Positions 9,112 to 16,299 of a DNA stretch of 64,000 bases are shown piece after piece (position 1 is the first letter of the stretch; the number at the start of each line of letters is the position of its first letter). Origin of the DNA: Chryseobacterium sp. MEBOG06. GTDB lineage: Bacteria > Bacteroidota > Bacteroidia > Flavobacteriales > Weeksellaceae. The stretch is from NCBI RefSeq assembly GCF_021869765.1, contig NZ_CP084580.1, positions 2,108,001-2,172,000 of the forward strand, given 5' to 3'. A model generated the notes under the pieces. That model made no database searches, was not told the DNA's origin, and saw only the letters and a program-made list of their open reading frames with translations. The translations under genes and the position numbers were made by a program.

Positions 9112-10005
9112 AATATATAAATTTAAGTTTGGTATACCAGTAATTAAACAATAACCATTCCTAAAATCAGGCGTTTCTGTTAAAATTTTCATAATTTTTT
9201 CCTAAATACTAATTCATTATAAGTATATAGTACCATAACTAAGAAAAAAAATCGCTTCGGTTGATAAGAAATAATCGCCTTACAGAATATATTATAATGA
9301 AGATTGAGGAAATGCTTTTTGTGATGACAAAACAGCATTTAAATTCCTTAACGTTAAATGTTTCCGGTGGGACTAAAAATTGCAGTTATAAATATATTAT
9401 CTCATTAATGATCCTGGTATAGTACGGGATTTAGTGATAAAGCTGTTTTTAAATTATTTCAATTATTATATATGCAACGAGGTTACTATTGAACATTCCT
9501 GTGGACTTATTCCAGAATATTATTTCATAATAACTCAATTGATCTGAAGCGTTTTTAGAACGTCAGGTTGTATGAATTTCATTATGAATAAAGAATTGGA
9601 GATCTGTAAAAGTTGAAACAGGTTCAATATAAAACCTATTGATAATATACTGTAAACATCGCTGCTGCGGAGATTTCTGATTATATTTTAGCAAAAAAAA
9701 AAGAGAGGCTCTAAATTGGTTGGTTTTGTAAAGATTTTTACAAATATGAAGGATAGGAAAATCCCGAATTATCATATAAAAGACTGATTTATCATAAAAT
9801 AAAATGTTTTGTTTTATTCAATAATAAGTGATGTTTTTTATTAATAATGTAACGGTTAAATAAGCGTTTGGAAATGATGGTACGTAAAATGTTCATGAAT
9901 GCTTAATATATAACTTGCTGATATTTAAATATTTTTCATTGTTTGGTGACTAAATTGCACTTTATTCACACCGTGGTGTTTTTAATTGTGATATTTGTAA
10001 TTTAA
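9112..10005. other. AT-rich intergenic region without a recognised gene
   Basis: About 900 nt with stop codons in all frames. The longest frame (70 codons, minus strand, 9563-9775) has no recognisable motif and an odd composition. One imperfect hairpin is visible at 9310-9340 (AAATGCT and TTTTGT arms, GATG loop, one bulged C), with no T-run. The right edge holds the promoter of the next gene. Confidence 0.6.
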
Positions 10006-10035
10006 TTGCGATTTTATTAAAATATTGTATATTTG
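10006..10035 (+). promoter_or_regulatory. Promoter of the YadA-head-repeat gene
   Basis: TTG at 10006-10008, a 19-nt spacer, then TATATTTG at 10028-10035: an exact match to TTG-N19-TAnnTTTG. It predicts a transcript start near 10040-10043, which excludes the upstream TTG at 10033 as a translation start. Confidence 0.75.
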
Positions 10036-10047
10036 CAACCGCAAAAA

Positions 10048-11331
10048 ATGTGTGTAATGCCAGGAAAATACAAATTTCAAGTAAGTCTTCTTTTTTTTCT
10101 AATTAGCTGTTTTATATATGCTCAGGTTGGGATTGGTACTCCTCAACCAGACAGTTCAGCAATGCTTCAGGTAAACTCAAAAAATAAAGGAGTACTTCTT
10201 CCAAGTATTGCACTGAATTCATCTACAGACAATGTAACGGTACCATCTCCGGCTGATGGACTTGTTGTATGGAATAATGGGAATGGAAATCTGAAAGAAG
10301 CTGGATTTTATTACTGGTTTGAAGCGAAATGGAATAATATTCTAATTAATATAGGAGGGACCACCAAAGTTGATAATGGAACAAGCTGGGATCTTACAGG
10401 AACAAATGTTGGAAATTTTGGGGGGGCAAATACCAATCTTGCATTGGGAACAAAAACATATGATGATCTGATCTTTAAGGTAAATTCAAAAATTGCAGGC
10501 AGACTGGGGGTTGATAATTCTGTAAGTCTGGGATTAGGGGCCGATGCAGCCCAGAACGGTATTGCTATCGGGAGTTCAAACTCAGCTTTTCAGGGGATAT
10601 CAATTGGAAGTGCCGCTTCTTCTTTTAATGAAGCTTTAGCAATAGGAAATAAAGCTGCTGCTGCCAGTTTCAGATCTACAGCAATTGGTTATCATGCCCA
10701 GACCAGTAAAAATGAATCTGTTGCTATTGGAAATGAATCTTCTGCCGGAGGATTTCAGTCCATAGCGTTGGGATATAATGCAAAAACAAATACGAATAGT
10801 GAAACAGCTTTAGGATATAATGCTGTCACCAATAGTCAGAATTCAACTGCTTTAGGCTCGGGAGCAAATGCGTTGGGACAGTATTCAACTGCAGTAGGAT
10901 ATGGAGCAACGACCTCACAGGCCAATGCAATTGTATTGGGGAATAATAATGCAAGTGTAGGGATTGGTACTGAAGCTCCTAATGTTTCCGCAAAACTTGA
11001 CGTAAACGGACAATTTAAACTGGGAGAGAAAGGAAGCATACAGAAAAGCCAGATCAGTTTTGAAGTATGGCCGGGAGTCTCTATCAGCAATATTCCTCCG
11101 GGGAAATTTGCGACGCTTGATATCCCAGTTCCTGCAGGATTTCAACCGGGTTCTTCCAGAGCTGTGGTGATTGTTTCTCCAGCCGGAGATTTTGCAGGTA
11201 ATTCAACCTTCTCGATTTCTAATCCGAGATTGACTTCAACTTCCAGTATTACGGTTAACCTTACTAATATTTCAGGAAGCGCAGGAAGTTTGTACTCAGG
11301 ACATTTCTATGTGATGATCAATGAGTTTTAA
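10048..11331 (+). CDS. Secreted protein with YadA/Hia-type trimeric adhesin head repeats
   Basis: About 427 residues from the ATG at 10048 (10057 is also possible; a TTG at 10033 lies inside the promoter). A signal peptide ends at FIYAQ. It is followed by VGIGTPQPDSSAMLQV and GVLLPS, a leader segment common in secreted Bacteroidetes proteins. Residues around 165-310 carry repeats of about 14 residues of the type AIGxxA (AIGNKAAAASFRSTAIGYHA, VAIGNESSAGGFQSIALGYN, TALGSGANALGQYSTAVGYG), the left-handed beta-roll of trimeric autotransporter heads. The C-terminus is a small beta domain. There is no YadA membrane anchor and no obvious T9SS sorting domain, so how it reaches the surface is unknown. 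Adhesion is inferred. Confidence 0.75.
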   Translation: MCVMPGKYKFQVSLLFFLISCFIYAQVGIGTPQPDSSAMLQVNSKNKGVLLPSIALNSSTDNVTVPSPADGLVVWNNGNGNLKEAGFYYWFEAKWNNILINIGGTTKVDNGTSWDLTGTNVGNFGGANTNLALGTKTYDDLIFKVNSKIAGRLGVDNSVSLGLGADAAQNGIAIGSSNSAFQGISIGSAASSFNEALAIGNKAAAASFRSTAIGYHAQTSKNESVAIGNESSAGGFQSIALGYNAKTNTNSETALGYNAVTNSQNSTALGSGANALGQYSTAVGYGATTSQANAIVLGNNNASVGIGTEAPNVSAKLDVNGQFKLGEKGSIQKSQISFEVWPGVSISNIPPGKFATLDIPVPAGFQPGSSRAVVIVSPAGDFAGNSTFSISNPRLTSTSSITVNLTNISGSAGSLYSGHFYVMINEF

Positions 11332-11370
11332 TTTAGATAATAAATTTTTATTATAGTTGATATGGTGTTA

Positions 11371-11397
11371 AGGGCTTCCAAAAAGGAAGTCCTTTTT
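11371..11397 (+). terminator. Terminator of the YadA-head-repeat gene
   Basis: AGGGCTTCC pairs with GGAAGTCCT (one G-T pair) around an A-rich loop and is followed by TTTTT. Confidence 0.8.
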
Positions 11398-11507
11398 ATA
11401 TCACCTGAATATTGATGGTTTTTAAAAATTGAATAGATGTATATTCAAGAGGGACGGGCTTTAGCACGTTTTTAAATAATACAAATTAGCCGAAGCCTAT
11501 CAAAAAT

Positions 11508-11536
11508 AAGAGCTATCCTCAACGAGAATAGCTCTT
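11508..11536 (-). terminator. Terminator of the nucleoside phosphorylase gene
   Basis: AAGAGCTAT pairs with ATAGCTCTT with further partial pairing inward. On the minus strand it is followed by ATTTTTG. Confidence 0.7.
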
Positions 11537-11559
11537 TATATGTAATATGTGTACAATAT

Positions 11560-12414
11560 TTATTTAATAATTCTGTCCAGTACCCATGTAATCAGGTTTT
11601 TTTCAGAAGCATGGTGATCCGCAGAGAATTCTCCACGTCTTCTGTTTGCAATTACATTATTTACTGTAATTGCTTTGTGGCCTAATAATTTTGAAAGTGC
11701 ATAGATAGCAGAAGTTTCCATTTCGAAGTTGGTGATTCCAAGGTCATTCAATGTTTCAAGGAATTGATCATCTACCGCTTTTAGACGAAGCTGTCTCCCT
11801 TGTGGAGCATAAAACCCGGGGAACGTTGCCGTATTACCGTGATATTTGGCATCTTTATAATATTCACCCATTTCTTCCGCCCAGTCTGAGAAGTAAAGCA
11901 TAGGCTTAATTTTTTCATATGGGAATTTCTCCACGAAATTTTTAGAGAACTCATTCTCGAAACTGTAATCCTGGTAGAAATGCATAAGACCATCCAGTCC
12001 TACTACGTTTTGAGTAACAAGCATATTGTCTACCTGTACATCAGGGTTTACACTTCCACATGTTCCCATACGGAAAAGCTCAAGAGCTTTATGTTCAGTT
12101 TTGAATTCTTTATTTTTAAGATCGATGTTCACCAAAGCATCAAGCTCGTTCATTACGATATCAATGTTTTCAGTTCCGATACCTGTTGACATTACGGTGA
12201 TTCTTTCACCACGCAGAGTCCCTGTATGGGTATAGAATTCTCTTTTATTTTTTTTGATTTCTACGGTGTCAAAATATTTTGAAACTTTTGCCACTCTGTC
12301 AGGGTCACCCACAAGGATGATTTTATCAGCAATATCTTCAGGTAAAAGATTCAGGTGGTATACACTTCCATCTTCATTCAGAACAAGTTCTGAGGCAGCT
12401 AGTTTATTTAGCAT
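11560..12414 (-). CDS. udp: Nucleoside phosphorylase, uridine phosphorylase-like
   Basis: 284 residues of the NP-I (PNP/UDP) family. Visible signatures are ILVGDPDRVAKVSKYFD for phosphate binding near the N-terminus, VMSTGIGTENIDIVMNEL in the first third, MGTCGSV in the middle and NFEMETSAIYAL, the purine/pyrimidine site with the ribose-binding Glu. The enzyme would split nucleosides with phosphate to base and ribose-1-phosphate in the cytoplasm. Uridine as substrate is the best guess; other nucleosides are possible, so the symbol is tentative. It lies 22 nt downstream of a small secreted-protein gene and probably shares its transcript. Confidence 0.85.
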   Translation of the reverse strand: MLNKLAASELVLNEDGSVYHLNLLPEDIADKIILVGDPDRVAKVSKYFDTVEIKKNKREFYTHTGTLRGERITVMSTGIGTENIDIVMNELDALVNIDLKNKEFKTEHKALELFRMGTCGSVNPDVQVDNMLVTQNVVGLDGLMHFYQDYSFENEFSKNFVEKFPYEKIKPMLYFSDWAEEMGEYYKDAKYHGNTATFPGFYAPQGRQLRLKAVDDQFLETLNDLGITNFEMETSAIYALSKLLGHKAITVNNVIANRRRGEFSADHHASEKNLITWVLDRIIK

Positions 12415-12436
12415 AATATGTATATTTTTTGTTTTT

Positions 12437-12925
12437 TTAATAATTAATTAGAATTGCTTCTTTATAAGGTGAGGCCATCAGCTCATAGATGGATCCGTAT
12501 TCTTCTACAATTCTTCTTTGCCCATTCATTACTTCATATACGGTAACAATAGTCTTTTCAATATTTTTAGGATCTTTCCTTTGAGAGGTAATCTCATAAA
12601 AATGATCATCCTTTTTAAGAATAGAAACCAGCTCTTCTTTGGTAGAGTTGTTAGAAGTCATTATTCCGGGGAATTCCATGATGACATCCTTCAGATCAGT
12701 GTAGTTTTTATAAGGCTTTGTACTTCCGTTAGAATACACATACACATTGGGAATGTCTTTATCTTTTTCCAGACGAACGAGATAATAATCACTTCCTTTC
12801 TTCTCTGCATAGACTGCTGTTTCCTGTTTCTTCCCGGCTGGCTTTTCTGCGAGCTTTTTCTTTTGCGAAAATACAGTAATAGAAAGGAAACTTATTGCTA
12901 CTGCAAACAACAGTTTTGTTTTCAT
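12437..12925 (-). CDS. Exported protein of unknown function
   Basis: 162 residues with a clear signal peptide (MKTKLLFAVAISFLSITVFS) and a mature part that opens with a Lys-rich stretch (QKKKLAEKPAGKKQE). Downstream there is alternating charged and beta-type sequence (YYLVRLEKDKDIPNVYVYSN, TIVTVYEVMNGQRRIVEEYG). I do not recognise a family. No lipobox, membrane segment after the signal, or sorting domain is seen. It is the first gene of a likely two-gene unit with the nucleoside phosphorylase; nothing suggests that the functions are linked. Confidence 0.8.
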   Translation of the reverse strand: MKTKLLFAVAISFLSITVFSQKKKLAEKPAGKKQETAVYAEKKGSDYYLVRLEKDKDIPNVYVYSNGSTKPYKNYTDLKDVIMEFPGIMTSNNSTKEELVSILKKDDHFYEITSQRKDPKNIEKTIVTVYEVMNGQRRIVEEYGSIYELMASPYKEAILINY

Positions 12926-13154
12926 AATATTATTTTAGTTTTTGATGTATTGAATTTAATTAAAAAAATCCTCTCCCCATAATCTCACGCCATTATTTTC
13001 CGGTATTTTAGAATAACCGGTTTTCTCTAGAATAATGAATTTGATTTCGGGGTTTAAAATTAGTAAAAAATATTGTATCAGAAATATAAACATTATTTAA
13101 TCTGCTATTAAAACTGAGATAACATCAGATTGGTAGCTTTGCCGTTAAAAATTA

Positions 13155-14984
13155 ATGAGATCTTATCCACTGCTTGTTGTCGTCCTTTTGATAGGATTTG
13201 CAGTTATGTCTTTCAATCCTGTTTATAAAGGAAAAGAAAGTGAAAATACATTTGTCAATAAAGGTTTGTCTGATTTTAAAATGAAGCTTGAAAAGCTAAA
13301 ATCAGATGTTCGCAAGTTCTCAGAAGACCAGATTTCAATTGATGAACTGCAAAAATCATTAAGCAGTACCAGAAATTCATTTAAAGAAATAGAATTCTAC
13401 GTAGCTTATCATTATCCTGAATTTACCAAAACCCACCTTAATGCTGCCCCTTTATTTCATATAGAAGCAGCGGGAACAACGGCATATACTTTACCTCCGG
13501 AAGGATTACAGGTTTTGGATGAACTTATTTTTTCAGAAGAGGCAGGGGATGAAAAAGAGAAAATAAAGACTATTACAGACTTTTTATACAATAGCTATTC
13601 CGGTTTCTACCTGAGTGCAGTGAAAAATGGATTAAGTAAAGGAAATAATAAGACCTTGCCTTTGCGGATAGAACTGATCAGGATATATTCACTGGGAGTG
13701 ACAGGTTTTGATACACCTGGTTCCTTAAATATTTCAGAAGAAACGGCACACGCACTTTCAGGAATACAAAAATACATCAATGATGATCCTTATTTTAAAA
13801 ATTATACTACGCAGAAAGCAAATCAAATCTTAACAGAAGCTGTAGGTTACCTTTCAAAAAATACCGATTTTGAAACTTTTGACAGAATTGAATTTTATAA
13901 AAAATACATACATCCGCTGTATGAAGAATTCGGGAAATGGGATGGCAGAGCCGATGACCTCAAAGAATTCTCAGGCTGGAATGTAGGAAATAAAAACTTT
14001 TTCAGCAGTGACTTTTTAGACCCTTATTTTTATACTTTACTGAAATCTTCAGAAGACAGTCCTCACTTACGCAATCTCGGAAAGTCAATTTTCTATGATC
14101 AAAATTTAAGCGGTAATGGGAAAATGAGCTGTGCAACCTGCCATCTTCAGGAAAATGCTTTTACAGATCTTAAAGCAAAATCCCAAAGTAATGTGGAAGG
14201 GAAAACGGTTTTAAGGAATTCTCCGTCACTTTATAATGCCGTATTTGCTAAAAGATTCTTTTATGATCTTCGTGCTTTTTACCTTGAACAGCAGGCAGAG
14301 CATGTGATATACAATGAAAATGAGTTTAATACAAGCTACGAAACCATTATTGAGAAACTGAAAACAAAACCTGAATATAAAAAAGCATTCCGCAGTGCTT
14401 TCAAAGACGGAAATATCAATAAGGAAAACTTTTCAAAAGCTTTAAGTTCTTATGTAGCTTCATTATATTCTTTTGACAGCGACTTTGACCGCTTTATGAG
14501 AGATGAAAAGAATGTTTCCGAGGATGTAAAGAAAGGATTCAACCTCTTTATGGGAAAAGCGAATTGTGCCACCTGTCATTTTGCTCCCCATTTCTCCGGG
14601 CTTGTACCTCCGTTTTTTAATGAAAATGAATCTGAAGTTCTCGGAATAACAACAAAGCCAATCAATCAGCAGCCGATAGAATTGGATCATGACATGGGAA
14701 GAGCAAACAGCCCTGTAAAAAAAGAAAAATCATGGATCTATGATTATTCGTTCAAAACAGTTACCGTGAGAAATATTGCCCTTACGAAACCTTATTTTCA
14801 TAACGGAGCTTTTAATACATTGGAAGAGGTTATGGATTTCTATAACGAAGGAGGAGGAGAAGGATTAGGATTAAAAATGAAAAATCAAACTCTGGCACCT
14901 GATAAATTAAACCTTACCCAAACGGAAATCAGACAGATTATTGCTTTCCTGAATGCTCTTACGGATGTGAGTAAAGCGAAGTAG
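13155..14984 (+). CDS. Di-haem cytochrome c peroxidase (MauG/CcpA family) with long N-terminal extension
   Basis: 609 residues. Two haem-binding CxxCH motifs are visible: Cys326-Cys329-His330 (MSCATCHLQ) and Cys471-Cys474-His475 (ANCATCHFA). The C-terminal half has VRNIALTKPYFHNGAF, typical of the family. A hydrophobic N-terminus (LLVVVLLIGFAVM) should act as a signal or anchor, placing the protein in the periplasm. The peroxidase half starts around residue 290; residues 30-290 are a helical extension that ordinary 330-residue peroxidases lack. Peroxide reduction is the family activity, but MauG-like oxidation of a partner cannot be excluded. TAGCTTTG at 13134-13141 is a likely -7 element. 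Confidence 0.87.
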   Translation: MRSYPLLVVVLLIGFAVMSFNPVYKGKESENTFVNKGLSDFKMKLEKLKSDVRKFSEDQISIDELQKSLSSTRNSFKEIEFYVAYHYPEFTKTHLNAAPLFHIEAAGTTAYTLPPEGLQVLDELIFSEEAGDEKEKIKTITDFLYNSYSGFYLSAVKNGLSKGNNKTLPLRIELIRIYSLGVTGFDTPGSLNISEETAHALSGIQKYINDDPYFKNYTTQKANQILTEAVGYLSKNTDFETFDRIEFYKKYIHPLYEEFGKWDGRADDLKEFSGWNVGNKNFFSSDFLDPYFYTLLKSSEDSPHLRNLGKSIFYDQNLSGNGKMSCATCHLQENAFTDLKAKSQSNVEGKTVLRNSPSLYNAVFAKRFFYDLRAFYLEQQAEHVIYNENEFNTSYETIIEKLKTKPEYKKAFRSAFKDGNINKENFSKALSSYVASLYSFDSDFDRFMRDEKNVSEDVKKGFNLFMGKANCATCHFAPHFSGLVPPFFNENESEVLGITTKPINQQPIELDHDMGRANSPVKKEKSWIYDYSFKTVTVRNIALTKPYFHNGAFNTLEEVMDFYNEGGGEGLGLKMKNQTLAPDKLNLTQTEIRQIIAFLNALTDVSKAK

Positions 14985-15063
14985 GTAGAATTCTGGTAGC
15001 GTGATATGGTTTTTATTTGCGCACTGGAAATTCGGACAGAAACAATATAGTTTTTATAAAAAA

Positions 15064-15121
15064 TAGGCTAAATTCTGAAATTGGTGTAGATTATGTTTAC
15101 ACAGTTTCAGAATTTAGCCTA
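15064..15121. terminator. Long perfect hairpin between convergent genes
   Basis: A 17-bp perfect stem (15064-15080 with 15105-15121) is continued inward by GTGTA/TACAC around an AT-rich loop. It lies between the convergent peroxidase and HTH genes and has A/T-rich flanks on both sides, so it is probably a bidirectional terminator. The stem is AT-rich and unusually long. Confidence 0.6.
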
Positions 15122-15154
15122 AAATTATTTTATAGACCGGATCAGTCTGTCTGT

Positions 15155-15550
15155 TTATTTTGTTTGAATCAGTTTTTCAAGTTTATCAATCATTTCCTGT
15201 TGTTGTTTCAGCATACGCTCATAAAGTTCAACCATTTTGTCAAGAGGATTGAAAGTGGGTTGGTTATTAAAAAAGGCTGGTTGTTGACAATTATCAAATG
15301 AGGCTGTATTAGAAATAATGTTGATGGCTTGTTCTTCATCAAAGCTCTCAATTGCTTCAGCCGGTACTTTAAGAATCTGAGCTACCTGTGCCAGAATATC
15401 AGATTCTACTGTTTCTTTTTGTTCCAAAAGAGAGACTTTCTTCTGATTCCAGTCCTCGCCTAATTCGAAAGCTAGGGCTTCTTTCTTGATGCCCAGTATT
15501 TCCCGGAAACGTTTGATATTTCTACCCTGATGTATTTTTTTATTTTGCAT
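15155..15550 (-). CDS. XRE-like HTH regulator with C-terminal coiled coil (copy A)
   Basis: 131 residues from the ATG at 15550 (MQNKKIHQGRNIKR); an in-frame ATG at 15565 adds MIDTA but lies only 5 nt from a -7 element. Residues 1-75 form a helix-turn-helix of the XRE type (FREILGIKKEALAFELG, then KKVSLLEQKE as recognition region). A linker rich in Asn, Gln and Phe follows. The last 29 residues (LDKMVELYERMLKQQQEM and on) form a coiled coil for oligomerisation. A near-copy lies directly upstream on the same strand. DNA binding is inferred from the domain; targets are unknown. Confidence 0.85.
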   Translation of the reverse strand: MQNKKIHQGRNIKRFREILGIKKEALAFELGEDWNQKKVSLLEQKETVESDILAQVAQILKVPAEAIESFDEEQAINIISNTASFDNCQQPAFFNNQPTFNPLDKMVELYERMLKQQQEMIDKLEKLIQTK

Positions 15551-15570
15551 AGCTGTGTCAATCATAATAA

Positions 15571-15578
15571 CAAATATA
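15571..15578 (-). promoter_or_regulatory. -7 element of HTH copy A
   Basis: TATATTTG on the minus strand, 5 nt upstream of the ATG at 15565 and 20 nt upstream of the ATG at 15550. No TTG is found at the expected -33 distance. The same element and spacing occur in copy B. Confidence 0.5.
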
Positions 15579-15607
15579 AAGTTTTAAGAGATAAGAATAA
15601 ACTTGTT

Positions 15608-16012
15608 CTATTTGCTTTGAATCAGCTTTTCAAGTTTATCAATCATTTCCTGTTGTTGTTTCAGCATACGCTCATAAAGTTCAACCATTTTATCAAGAGG
15701 ATGAAAATTGGGTGAATTATTAATAACATTCGCAAATTGGGGGGAAGAATGATCGTGATTATTGAAAGTATTAGCGATTATATTGATTGCTGCTTCTTCA
15801 TCAAAGTTCTCAATTGCTTCAGCCGGTACTTTAAGAACCTGAGCTACCTGTGCCAGAATATCAGATTCTACCGTTTCTTTTTGTTCCAAAAGAGAGACTT
15901 TCTTCTGATTCCAGTCTTCACCTAATTCGAAAGCTAAGGCTTCTTGCTTGATGCCCAGCATTTCCCGGAAACGTTTGATATTTCTACCCTGATGTATTTT
16001 TTTATTTTGCAT
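15608..16012 (-). CDS. XRE-like HTH regulator with C-terminal coiled coil (copy B)
   Basis: 134 residues from the ATG at 16012 (16027 is the alternative). It differs from copy A at about five positions in the first 79 residues and at one in the C-terminal coiled coil. The linker between them (NNHDHSSPQFANVINNSPNF) bears no resemblance to that of copy A. The upstream DNA is also duplicated, including the -7 element. The start-to-start distance is 462 nt, so this is a tandem duplication in which only the linker has diverged. Copy A could be read from its own promoter or from this one; no terminator separates them. Confidence 0.85.
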   Translation of the reverse strand: MQNKKIHQGRNIKRFREMLGIKQEALAFELGEDWNQKKVSLLEQKETVESDILAQVAQVLKVPAEAIENFDEEAAINIIANTFNNHDHSSPQFANVINNSPNFHPLDKMVELYERMLKQQQEMIDKLEKLIQSK

Positions 16013-16032
16013 AGCTGTGTCAATCATAATAA

Positions 16033-16040
16033 CAAATATA
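16033..16040 (-). promoter_or_regulatory. -7 element of HTH copy B
   Basis: TATATTTG on the minus strand, 5 nt upstream of the ATG at 16027, identical in sequence and position to the element of copy A. Confidence 0.5.
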
Positions 16041-16266
16041 AAGTTTTAAGAGATAAGAATAAAGCTTGATTTCAAAATAAATTATCTTCTAAAATATTCA
16101 TGTTTTTGAATAAAATTTCTCATTTGTGAATGATTAAGCTTATGAATATAATTTGTTTTGAAACAATTAACAGAAAATTAATCCCCTTAACATTAGGTTT
16201 TTAATAATTTAATATTCCCTGATTTATATTTAAAGTCCTATTAACAGACGGAAGGCTCTAAAAAAA

Positions 16267-16274
16267 TAGTTTTG
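16267..16274 (+). promoter_or_regulatory. -7 element upstream of the PhoX-like gene
   Basis: TAGTTTTG matches TAnnTTTG and lies 25 nt upstream of the start codon. No TTG is seen at the usual -33 distance. Confidence 0.5.
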
Positions 16275-16299
16275 CAACGTCTAATAAATCAAATTAAAA

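Noticed and set aside
9563..9775. 70-codon minus-strand frame in the long empty region
   Set aside because: No motif, no promoter or ribosome site, and an odd composition; best seen as chance.
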